Source: JADFRG01 sp046759305 (lineage in GTDB: Bacteria > Chloroflexota > Anaerolineae > Anaerolineales > E44-bin32). Taken from it: a stretch of DNA of 53,840 nucleotides. Positions 8,848 through 16,039 of this stretch are shown here, in pieces. Below the pieces are notes generated by a model that was not told the origin of the DNA, ran no database searches, and saw nothing but the letters and a program-made list of their open reading frames with translations. Location: contig JBHIBY010000009.1 in assembly GCA_046759305.1 (NCBI GenBank), positions 1-53,840 of the forward strand, in the 5' to 3' direction. Position 1 is the stretch's first letter. Each line of letters begins with the position of its first letter. Position numbers and translations under genes: made by a program.

Positions 8848-9447
8848 GTGCATAATCGGGAGGTCGGACCTGAGCGCTCTTATCGGCCATGGTTGGCACT
8901 CCTGGGAGGAGTTCTTATTGGCGCTGCTATCGGCTATCTCGTGTTCTTCGGACCGCCTTTTTCGCCTCTTGCCGCCCCGACCTCACCCGCCACCGTTGCA
9001 CCTCAAATCGCTCTTGCAGGATTGGAGATAGGAAAGCCGGCACCCCAATTTGAGCTGAAATCGGCAGGTGGAACATCCATTGAGCTGAAGGATCATCTGG
9101 GAGATGCCGTCCTTCTAAATTTCTGGGCGACCTGGTGCGCGCCCTGTCGAATTGAAATGCCACTATTGGAGTCGGCTTTCGAATCGCTCAAGGATCAGGG
9201 TTTTGTGGTGTTGGGAATTGACTTTGATGAGCCCGCTGATCTGGTAATCGAGTTCGGAGAGGAGCTTGGCCTTAGTTTCCCACTTCTGCTTGATCCGGGC
9301 GGGGAGATTCAGCGACTCTACAAAGTGCGCGGCTATCCTACAACCGTTGTTTTAGATCGGGAGGGACGAATCCAGGCCTACCATATTGGGATCCTGACCC
9401 AATCCCAACTTGAGGGCTACCTGGAGAGCGTTGGGCTAAGTCAATGA
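8848..9447 (+). CDS. membrane-anchored TlpA/ResA-like thiol-disulfide oxidoreductase
   Basis: The 199-residue protein has an N-terminal membrane anchor (about residues 15-34, LALLGGVLIGAAIGYLVFF). A low-complexity Pro/Thr/Ala linker follows, then a thioredoxin fold of the AhpC-TSA/Redoxin type. The active site is FWATWCAPCRIEMP (Cys97 and Cys100), and the cis-Pro loop is GYPTTVVLDREG. It faces the outside and probably reduces or delivers thiols to exported proteins or haem proteins. The start is GTG 8848. Its stop overlaps the start of the next gene (ATGA at 9444-9447), so the two are coupled and may act together. Confidence 0.88.
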   Translation: MHNREVGPERSYRPWLALLGGVLIGAAIGYLVFFGPPFSPLAAPTSPATVAPQIALAGLEIGKPAPQFELKSAGGTSIELKDHLGDAVLLNFWATWCAPCRIEMPLLESAFESLKDQGFVVLGIDFDEPADLVIEFGEELGLSFPLLLDPGGEIQRLYKVRGYPTTVVLDREGRIQAYHIGILTQSQLEGYLESVGLSQ

Positions 9448-10451
9448 TTCAGGTAAAGCTTTACCATCGAAGCGATAGCGGAGATCCCCGGGATCAAAGC
9501 GATAACCCAGATCACCAAGCAGTTCGTGAGGTGCTGCAAGCACTTCAGGAGGATCTTCCTCATGAGGTGCTCGAGATAGATGTTTCGGATGATCCCGCCC
9601 TTAAGGAAGAATATGGGGACCGCGTGCCGGTTGTAGAGGTGGGACCGTATACGCTAAATTTCCCATTCTCTGAGGTCGATCTTCGAGTGGCGCTTAGCGC
9701 AGCAAGAGACTCAAGCGTACAGGCAGAGAAGGCATCAACCGGAGGAAGCCAAGCCTGGAGCATACGTCTAAACCGGGGCGTTCGGTTTTTCTCGAGCCAT
9801 TGGTTAGCGGCGTTCTCGCTGGTCGTGTTTCTCTATGCAGGCTTGCCTTTCATGGCACCTACTCTGATGAAAGTAGGCGCAACAGGTCCCGCACGCGTGA
9901 TATACACCCTCTATTCACCGTTCTGCCATCAATTCGCGTTCAGATCTTTCTTTCTGTTCGGGCCTCAAGCTGCCTATCCCCGCGAATTGGCCGGCACCGA
10001 TCTCGTTTCCTATGGCGCAGCGACAGAGCTAGACGAAGGTGATGTCATTGCTGCACGGCGATATGTAGGAAACGAGAGCGTTGGTTATAAGACAGCACTA
10101 TGCGAGCGCGATATTGGTATATATATTGGAATCCTGGTAGCCGGCCTCGTGTACGGCCTCATTCGTAATCGAAGAAGTGTCAAACCGCTGGCGTTGAAAT
10201 ACTGGTTCTTGCTAGGAATCGTTCCCATTGCGCTCGATGGGGGAACGCAGCTGATCTCGCAGCTCGGAGTGTTTCCCTTTCCGCCTCGTGAGAGCACGCC
10301 ACTCCTGCGGACCGCAACGGGCCTCCTGTTCGGGGCAATGAACGTGTGGATGGCGTATCCGCACGTAAATGAAGCTATGAAAGATACGAACAAAACCACC
10401 TCAACCAAGCTTGCAGTGGCGGAGCAACGAGCAGAGCGTACTTCGACGTAG
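9444..10451 (+). CDS. glutaredoxin-like domain fused to DUF2085 membrane protein
   Basis: The 335-residue protein has two parts. Residues 1-85 look like a glutaredoxin/DUF836 fold (VKLYHRS, then DHQAVREVLQALQED, EVLEIDV, YGDRVPVVEV). The usual CxxC after LYHR is absent (SDSGDPRDQ), so this domain is not redox active in the normal way. Residues 115-320 match DUF2085: membrane helices, FCHQ (Cys161), ALCERDIGIYIG (Cys220) and PIALDGGTQL (Asp265). These Cys/His/Asp residues may bind a metal; the function is unknown. Coupling to the upstream TlpA-like gene suggests that an active thioredoxin serves this protein. The last 30 bases form part of the 68-bp repeat that follows. Confidence 0.75.
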   Translation: MIQVKLYHRSDSGDPRDQSDNPDHQAVREVLQALQEDLPHEVLEIDVSDDPALKEEYGDRVPVVEVGPYTLNFPFSEVDLRVALSAARDSSVQAEKASTGGSQAWSIRLNRGVRFFSSHWLAAFSLVVFLYAGLPFMAPTLMKVGATGPARVIYTLYSPFCHQFAFRSFFLFGPQAAYPRELAGTDLVSYGAATELDEGDVIAARRYVGNESVGYKTALCERDIGIYIGILVAGLVYGLIRNRRSVKPLALKYWFLLGIVPIALDGGTQLISQLGVFPFPPRESTPLLRTATGLLFGAMNVWMAYPHVNEAMKDTNKTTSTKLAVAEQRAERTST

Positions 10452-10625
10452 CCTTCATCAAGAATCATCCTCCCAGCTAGCTGGGCGCAGAGCAGCGAGC
10501 GGAACGTAGTTCCCGGTCGAACTCAACGAGGATCGTCCTCTCGACTCCCTGCCCGCGAAGCAGAGAGCGGAACGGATCTCCATGTCGCATTCATCAGGGA
10601 TCCTTCTCTCGGCTCCCTGCTTCCA
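10422..10625. repeat. three tandem imperfect 68-bp repeats
   Basis: Three units lie in tandem at about 10422-10489, 10490-10557 and 10558-10625. The last two share GAGCGGAACG and CTCCCTGC exactly 68 bases apart, and a 28-base core is about 70% identical between units. The first unit contains the palindrome CCCAGCTAGCTGGG (10472-10485) and overlaps the end of the DUF2085 gene. The period is not a multiple of three, so this is not a protein repeat, although a short minus-strand frame crosses it. The rest of the gene-free stretch 10452-10778 holds only the pgeF promoter region. Confidence 0.65.
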
Positions 10626-10766
10626 GACCAGTGCTCCAACGAAATGGACGCTATTTAGCAATCCGGCCGAAGCAAGTTATAAAGTGCTCGTTGTTTGCGC
10701 ATAGCCATCATTGCGTACGGCGGTATTTTCACGTTTCTAAAAAGGTTTAACTTCGCCTGAGAGTGG

Positions 10767-10772
10767 TAGACT
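10767..10772 (+). promoter_or_regulatory. -10 box TAGACT, leaderless-type promoter of pgeF
   Basis: TAGACT keeps the TAnnnT pattern and is followed by exactly six bases (CGCCGC) before the ATG at 10779; no ribosome site lies in between. The -35 region is only weakly matched (TTTAAC near 10746). A leaderless message is the simplest reading. Confidence 0.4.
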
Positions 10773-10778
10773 CGCCGC

Positions 10779-11561
10779 ATGCCATTTCGCGAAGCTCATG
10801 GACTTCGCTTCTTCCAGTTCGAATCCCTTGAAGATACTCAAATAGACCACGCAATCCTGACCCGCCAAGGCGGAGTGAGCCCGGCTCCTTGGAGCTCTCT
10901 CAATTATGGGCGCACCGTTGGCGACGATGAAGATCGCGTTACCGAGAACATTGACCGCGGCCTCAGCACAACCGGTCGAAAGCTGAACCAAACGTTCGAC
11001 GTTTGGCAAGTGCACTCTGCAACTGTCGTCCGCGCGGATAGACCTGGGCTCGCTGGCGGACACTTGAAGGCGGATGCCATCATAACGAACAGTCCCTATG
11101 TCACGCTCATGATGCGCTTCGCGGACTGTGTTCCGATAATGATCTACGATCCACATCGGCGTGCCGTCGGGGTTGCTCACGCTGGATGGCTTGGCACTGC
11201 GCGTGGCGTAGCAACCCGGTTGGTGAGAAGCTTGCGAGATGAATATGGCAGCGAGCCGGAGGACATGCTTGCGGGAATCGGACCCTCTATTGGACCCGAT
11301 CACTATCCTGTCGGTGCGGACGTAGTCGCACATTTTGAGCAAGCCCTGGGTGATCCGTCGCGCGAGCACTTCCACAAAACCGGAAGCGAGATGCACCTGG
11401 ATCTCTGGGGAGCAAATGAGGCGCAACTCCGATCAGCAGGCGTGCGCTCGATTGAAGTTGCTGAGCTCTGCACGGCATGCAACCTGCAGGATTGGTACTC
11501 ACATCGAGGTGAGCACGGTCGTACCGGACGTTTTGGAGCCCATCTTGCCCTCAGTAGCTGA
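10779..11561 (+). CDS. pgeF: multicopper-oxidase-like/purine nucleoside phosphorylase PgeF (YfiH family)
   Basis: This 260-residue protein is of the YfiH/LACC1 family (Cu-oxidase_4). Members act as zinc-dependent purine nucleoside phosphorylase/adenosine deaminase or as peptidoglycan-editing factor. The zinc-site residues are visible as WQVHS (His79), FADCVP (Cys117) and GVAHAGWLGT (His134). The C-terminal ELCTACN and WYSHRGEHGRTGR segments are typical. It starts a tight series with yggS, yggT and a DUF167 gene, a combination common in Gram-positive-like genomes, often near division genes. Its last 17 bases overlap the preferred yggS start. Confidence 0.9.
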   Translation: MPFREAHGLRFFQFESLEDTQIDHAILTRQGGVSPAPWSSLNYGRTVGDDEDRVTENIDRGLSTTGRKLNQTFDVWQVHSATVVRADRPGLAGGHLKADAIITNSPYVTLMMRFADCVPIMIYDPHRRAVGVAHAGWLGTARGVATRLVRSLRDEYGSEPEDMLAGIGPSIGPDHYPVGADVVAHFEQALGDPSREHFHKTGSEMHLDLWGANEAQLRSAGVRSIEVAELCTACNLQDWYSHRGEHGRTGRFGAHLALSS

Positions 11562-12273
11562 AATTGAAGTGAAGGATCGCCTGAGCGTTGTCCAGGAGCG
11601 CATCCGAGCCGCAGCCGTTCGGGTCGGGCGAGACTTTGATGAGATCCGCATCGTAGCGATCACGAAGTCCCACCCGGTGGAGATGGTACACGCCGTTCAC
11701 AGAGCCGGACTGCGACTGATCGGCGAGAACCGAGTCGAGGAAGCCCTTCCCAAACGTGCGGCCACCGACGAGCTGACCGATCTGGAGTGGCACATGGTCG
11801 GGCACATACAGAGCCGAAAAGCAAAAACCGTGGCTCAGATCTTCGATGCTGTCCATTCGGTCGACCGTTATAAACTCGCAGACCGACTCAACCGTGAAGC
11901 ACTCCTTGTGGGAACTCGGATACCGGTTCTCCTGGAATGCAATGTATCGGGTGAGGCCTCGAAGTGGGGTTGGCCGCTCACCGATGAGACGAGCTGGCCC
12001 GAGACTGCGGAGGAATTCGCAAGAATCTATGAATTGCCAAGCCTTGAAGTTCGCGGGCTCATGACAATGGCACCGATAGTCGTTGAAGCGGAACTCGTTC
12101 GCCCGGTATTTCGGAAGCTACGTGCCTTACGGGACTACCTGCGGCAGGCTATTTCGGGCGAATGGCCAGAGCTATCGATGGGAATGACGGAGGACTACGA
12201 AGTAGCGGTGGAGGAAGGTGCCACTCTGCTTCGAATCGGCCGGGCTATTTTTGGGCCACGGACGGTTGGATAG
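11545..12273 (+). CDS. yggS: YggS/PLPBP-family pyridoxal-phosphate homeostasis protein
   Basis: The protein is an alanine-racemase-like TIM-barrel that binds PLP and buffers vitamin B6 and amino-acid pools; it has no known catalytic turnover. The PLP lysine lies in IVAITKSHPVE (Lys41). Further family motifs are LIGENRVEEALPK, WHMVGHIQSRKAK and the phosphate-binding MGMTEDYEVAVEEGATLLR. I chose TTG 11545 because GGAG at 11535-11538 is well spaced, giving 242 residues. GTG 11569 (MKDRLSVVQERI) is a reasonable alternative. It overlaps the end of pgeF and is followed by yggT. Confidence 0.9.
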   Translation: MPSVAEIEVKDRLSVVQERIRAAAVRVGRDFDEIRIVAITKSHPVEMVHAVHRAGLRLIGENRVEEALPKRAATDELTDLEWHMVGHIQSRKAKTVAQIFDAVHSVDRYKLADRLNREALLVGTRIPVLLECNVSGEASKWGWPLTDETSWPETAEEFARIYELPSLEVRGLMTMAPIVVEAELVRPVFRKLRALRDYLRQAISGEWPELSMGMTEDYEVAVEEGATLLRIGRAIFGPRTVG

Positions 12274-12332
12274 GAAATGCTTCCTCGGGCAGACCGGCTC
12301 GAAAGTATGGGATAATTGCGGAGCGCGGCACT

Positions 12333-12590
12333 ATGGACCTGATTGTTAACATTGTCGGTCTCGTTTATTGGCTAATATTGATCGTAGTGCTCGCAGATGT
12401 CTTCGTCAGCTGGGTCCTTGACCCATTCCACCCCGTTCGAAGTTTTTTGGATTCGATCGTGCAGCCTATGCTCGATCCGATCCGGCGTTTGCTACCTCCC
12501 GCAAGTGGGATCGATTTCAGCCCGTTCGTCTTCCTTATCGTATTGCAGTTGGCCCGCACCTTGATCATAGGCGTGCTACGAGCAATCTAA
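12333..12590 (+). CDS. YggT family integral membrane protein
   Basis: An 85-residue protein with two membrane helices (about 3-26, IVNIVGLVYWLILIVVLADV; and 64-83, FSPFVFLIVLQLARTLII). Between them is the conserved loop HPVRSFLDSIVQPMLDPIRRLLPP, diagnostic of the YggT family. Family members are linked to osmotic tolerance and division-site organisation in some bacteria; the exact role is unknown. The start is ATG 12333 with GGAG about ten bases before it. The stop TAA shares its last base with the ATG of the next gene. Confidence 0.88.
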   Translation: MDLIVNIVGLVYWLILIVVLADVFVSWVLDPFHPVRSFLDSIVQPMLDPIRRLLPPASGIDFSPFVFLIVLQLARTLIIGVLRAI

Positions 12591-12898
12591 TGCGCAGATT
12601 TAAGCTCCACAACGGTAAACATGGCGCGGCCTTGACGGTTCGAGTAACTCCTCGGGCGCGCAAGAGCGAAGTGGGCGGGATCCTTGAAGACGGGACGGTT
12701 AGGATCCGAATTCAAGAGCCGCCAGTGGAGGGTAAGGCCAATAGAGCACTGGTGACGTTCTTATCCAAAGTTCTTGGGGTTCGCAAGAATCGGATCGAGA
12801 TCGTTGCGGGTCAGAAGGGACTGGATAAGATCGTGGCGGTTGATGACATGACCGCCGAAGAGGTTGAGAGCCGGATCCAGGGTTACCTGGATACTTAA
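12590..12898 (+). CDS. YggU family protein (DUF167)
   Basis: This 102-residue protein belongs to the small alpha/beta DUF167/YggU family, of unknown function. The motifs LTVRVTPRARKSEV and EPPVEGKANRALVTFLSKVL are the family signature, followed by the KNRIEIVAGQKGLDKIV strand-helix. It overlaps the yggT stop by one base (TAATG), so the two are coupled. It ends eight bases before the opposing NACHT-like gene, with no terminator between the convergent genes. Confidence 0.9.
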   Translation: MRRFKLHNGKHGAALTVRVTPRARKSEVGGILEDGTVRIRIQEPPVEGKANRALVTFLSKVLGVRKNRIEIVAGQKGLDKIVAVDDMTAEEVESRIQGYLDT

Positions 12899-12906
12899 AG
12901 AAGAGC

Positions 12907-15342
12907 TTAATATCCGAATTTCAACGGGTCGGGCAAGCGTACACCTGTAGTTGACAGGCGCCAGAGCGATTCGAAAGCCACGTCACGCAGGTAATCGTTT
13001 CCCGACTCGAGCGCTTTATAGAGCTCGAGCGTCAGTTCTTCTCCCGCACCCCAGCCCAATACCTCAAGCGCTGCAATCTTCTCGTCAAGCACACCGCTGC
13101 TTAAAGCTCGTCGCAGCATCTCAGTGGTTGCCTTACCTGGAGCAACCCCTAAACCCTCTTTGGCAGCAAAAGCAACCACCCAGGGGAGCTCTGATGGCTC
13201 GTTCGGGGGCGGATAAATCTTCCAGGGAGGATTGAGCCTTCGATCAAGCGCCTCAGCCGCCGCGCCCCTTACGATCCACTCTTCGTCATCCACTTTGACT
13301 CTTTCCAATACATCCGAGGCCCAGTCGTCTTGAATTCGAGCCAGGCCAAATGCAGCTGCGCGGCGAGTCATGATTTCCTCATGCTCCGCGGCCTCTCGCA
13401 ACATGCCATAGCCTTCATCTGGATGGACCGCGAGTGCTTCCGCCGCTGCTAGCCGAAGTTGTTCATCCCCTCCCAGTAGCGCTTGTCCGAGCCCCTCTAA
13501 AGCAGTATCGCTGCCGATGGCTCCGAGCGCGAGGCATGCGGCTTGCCTGACAAGGGGCTCCGAATCTCCCTGCGCGATAGTAACCAGCCGCTCAGCGGAA
13601 TCCTCATCCGCCATCCCTCCAAGGCCCAGGCAGGCTAAGACTCGGCTTGAAGTGGCTTGTGATTTCAACATGCGCGTGAACAGGATGCTTACCGATGGCT
13701 CACTTGCCATCGCAAGTGCATGTACACCGCGCAGCCGCAACCCATAGGGTCTGGTGGTGTCTTGCACCATCTTTGCCACTTCGCGCAGCAATTTCCCGCG
13801 CCACTCGGCTTTGCTGGATGTATCGGGAAGCCAACGAGCTCCGCTCAGCATGCCGGATTCAAGCGGCTCTCCATTAGAGCTAAGAACGCGCATGATAACA
13901 GCTTCAGGATCACCCAGCACGGCGTAGTAGTGCATAGCCTTAATCGCAGGCTCCCACATGGCTTTTTCAATGCCTTCCACGAGCAATCCCCTGGCCATAG
14001 CGCGTGCACCAAAATAAGCACCCACTGCAGGTTGGAAAAAGGAAATATCGCCGCCGGATCTACGAACAAGAATGCCGGCTTCCACCAAGCTTGAAATGGG
14101 AGCCTCTTTGGGGAGCTTCTGTCCGGCAATCGAGGCCTTGCCGGCCTGTAACCAGGCTTCGGCTACGTGCTCAGTGTGCCGCTGCTCCTCAGGGGAGAGA
14201 ACACGTGCCGCATAGGATTCCAAGTCGTCTACAGCTCGCTGCCCCCGAACATCTCCGGCGTATGCCGCCCATACCCGAAGCGTAATAACGGCTGGGCTGC
14301 GGCCTCTCATCGTCCCGGCCATCCAGCCATTAATCAATGCAGGGTCGATATCGGAGAGCCGACTCTTCGGCATGTTTGGAACGACATGCTCATTCCAAGC
14401 ACGCCCCCACTTGGAAAAGAACTCGCGCTGCATACGCTCCGTCCACGGCGCAATCGGAACCGGTGTCAGATCAGCATCTGCCAACCCATCAAGAATAGCT
14501 GTTGGCCCGGCAGCCACGATGCGGAGGCCTTGGTGCCGACCGCGCAGCTCCTTGAGCCAGGTGGATACTTCGGTGAGATCCTTGGCCGGCATCTCATCAA
14601 GTCCATCCAAGAGCAGAAGTGCATTTCCGTTCTCGAAGTGCTTTTCTATATAGCCCGGCAGCATCGCTGCAACGCTCGGTGAAACGGTCCGCTGAGCAGC
14701 TTCTATCAGCGGCTCGAGCGGATTTCTCCGACCGCGCAATGGCAGGTCCGCCGCATGCACAAGAATAGGAACCTTGCCTGCCAATTCGCCAACTGCCTCA
14801 TCGCGGTTTGCTAGTCGAATCGCCAGGTAAGCTAGCGCCGTGGATCGACCGCTTCCGGGTTCGCCCGTGAGCATCAAATCCGTGCCGTTGCTCAGCGCCA
14901 CACTGAGCGAGAGCGTGTTGGCTACATAGACTCCGGATAAGTAGGTGAAGTCTGGAAGATTCGGTACTACTCCGAGGGTGTCCGACGGGGGACCCTCATC
15001 ATCGGATGCATAGGAAGGGGTAGGCGGGACCAGCACTCGCGGTGGAATGAGGATTTCATCCAAAGCCAGAATCGCTCGCGCCAGGTGCATAGTCTCTGCT
15101 CTGGATATCAATTCGACCTGGTAGCGGTCGATGGCCCTCGAGGTCAGTCCGGAGCGTAGGGTTTTCAGCTGCTCCTTGATCCGGTCGAGCACCCAGGCAA
15201 ATGACGGTTTGAGCCTGCCTAAGAGCAAGCCAAGAAGAATCCCGGCTACGATACCAAGGATAAATTCTTCGAAGTCAAACCGTATTCCGAAGGGCCCGAA
15301 CGGTCCGAAGATCGCTAGCCTCCGTACAGTATCCGGCTGCAC
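12907..15342 (-). CDS. membrane-anchored NACHT-like (STAND) NTPase with HEAT-type repeats
   Basis: The 811-residue protein starts with one membrane helix (about 24-43, FEEFILGIVAGILLGLLLG). A helical linker leads to an NTPase domain with Walker A GEPGSGRST (160-168) and Walker B ALLLLDGLDE (241-250). The acidic DGLDE pattern and the following ELRGRHQGLRIVAAG sensor region are typical of NACHT/STAND NTPases. The half after about residue 490 is built of HEAT/Armadillo-like helical repeats (LVRQAACLALGAIG, LRLAAAEALAVHP, IVRGAAAEALDRR). Such proteins act as ligand-triggered switches in signalling or defence; no effector domain is recognisable here. The start ATG 15342 lies 28 bases inside the upstream zinc-ribbon gene, so translation is coupled. 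The target is unknown. Confidence 0.8.
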   Translation of the reverse strand: MQPDTVRRLAIFGPFGPFGIRFDFEEFILGIVAGILLGLLLGRLKPSFAWVLDRIKEQLKTLRSGLTSRAIDRYQVELISRAETMHLARAILALDEILIPPRVLVPPTPSYASDDEGPPSDTLGVVPNLPDFTYLSGVYVANTLSLSVALSNGTDLMLTGEPGSGRSTALAYLAIRLANRDEAVGELAGKVPILVHAADLPLRGRRNPLEPLIEAAQRTVSPSVAAMLPGYIEKHFENGNALLLLDGLDEMPAKDLTEVSTWLKELRGRHQGLRIVAAGPTAILDGLADADLTPVPIAPWTERMQREFFSKWGRAWNEHVVPNMPKSRLSDIDPALINGWMAGTMRGRSPAVITLRVWAAYAGDVRGQRAVDDLESYAARVLSPEEQRHTEHVAEAWLQAGKASIAGQKLPKEAPISSLVEAGILVRRSGGDISFFQPAVGAYFGARAMARGLLVEGIEKAMWEPAIKAMHYYAVLGDPEAVIMRVLSSNGEPLESGMLSGARWLPDTSSKAEWRGKLLREVAKMVQDTTRPYGLRLRGVHALAMASEPSVSILFTRMLKSQATSSRVLACLGLGGMADEDSAERLVTIAQGDSEPLVRQAACLALGAIGSDTALEGLGQALLGGDEQLRLAAAEALAVHPDEGYGMLREAAEHEEIMTRRAAAFGLARIQDDWASDVLERVKVDDEEWIVRGAAAEALDRRLNPPWKIYPPPNEPSELPWVVAFAAKEGLGVAPGKATTEMLRRALSSGVLDEKIAALEVLGWGAGEELTLELYKALESGNDYLRDVAFESLWRLSTTGVRLPDPLKFGY

Positions 15343-16016
15343 TGTGTGCAGTTGACCAATTCGTCACCGCTGACTACCAGTTGCCTGGACGAGGCCGACA
15401 ATGTTAGCCCACATGCGCCACAACTGTCGCCGTTCAGTTCGACGACTGCGACGCCCATTAAGCGCGTGCGCAAGGCTTCATAGGTGCTTGAATCTTGATT
15501 TGACATGCTTGCCAATGCCACTTCTCGTTCGGCTTCTAAAGATGCAAGCCGTTCGTTGTGGTTCTCTTGCTCCGATATCAAATCCTTGTGCAGGCTTGCC
15601 AGGCGTGTTTCAGTAGCTTCCAGAGCCGCTGAGCTCACTTTCAGAGCATTCTCCTTTTCATCCTGCTCCAGCATGGCCTCCAGGTAGCGATCCTCAAGGG
15701 TCTCAAGATGACGTTTCAACGAATCCGATTCCATTTGGAGATCTTCGAGCTCCTTTGGATTCTTGACGTCTCCCCCATATAGGGCCTGCTCGGTGTTCTG
15801 GATCTTGAGCCGTTGATCTTCGACATCATTTTCAGCTCGCCTGGCAGCTGCACTGGAGTCTGCCATTGCTGCTTCCTTGACATCACGATCGGCCTTGAGT
15901 TGCGTAATTTCCGATGAATCTTCCAGGGTAACGCGAATTTCTTCAAGCCGCCCTTTTAGCCTATCTGTCTCACGATCAATTTCCTGCAGACGGTACAGGC
16001 CCGAGGCTCGACTCAT
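15315..16016 (-). CDS. CT398-like coiled-coil/C4 zinc-ribbon protein (COG1579)
   Basis: The 233-residue protein forms a long antiparallel coiled coil (about 10-185). It carries the diagnostic YGGDVKNPKELEDLQ turn and ends in a C4 zinc ribbon, CGACGLTLS then CTQCSRILYGG. Members are conserved in many bacteria and have been proposed to bind nucleic acid or act as scaffolds, but no firm role is established. The start ATG 16016 follows a -10 box by six bases, suggesting a leaderless message. The gene overlaps the NACHT-like gene and is divergent from the membrane-protein series beginning at 16040. Confidence 0.85.
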   Translation of the reverse strand: MSRASGLYRLQEIDRETDRLKGRLEEIRVTLEDSSEITQLKADRDVKEAAMADSSAAARRAENDVEDQRLKIQNTEQALYGGDVKNPKELEDLQMESDSLKRHLETLEDRYLEAMLEQDEKENALKVSSAALEATETRLASLHKDLISEQENHNERLASLEAEREVALASMSNQDSSTYEALRTRLMGVAVVELNGDSCGACGLTLSASSRQLVVSGDELVNCTQCSRILYGG

Positions 16017-16022
16017 GATGAG

Positions 16023-16028
16023 AGTATA
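16023..16028 (-). promoter_or_regulatory. -10 box TATACT, leaderless-type promoter
   Basis: TATACT on the minus strand is followed by six bases (CTCATC) and the ATG at 16016. No ribosome site can fit, so the message is probably leaderless. The box lies in the 23-base gap between divergent genes. Confidence 0.5.
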
Positions 16029-16039
16029 GATGGGGAGGA

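Noticed and set aside
10458..10661. Minus-strand reading frame across the 68-bp repeats
   Set aside because: No ribosome site or family resemblance, and the repeat period of 68 shifts frame in each unit, so the frame is best explained as chance.
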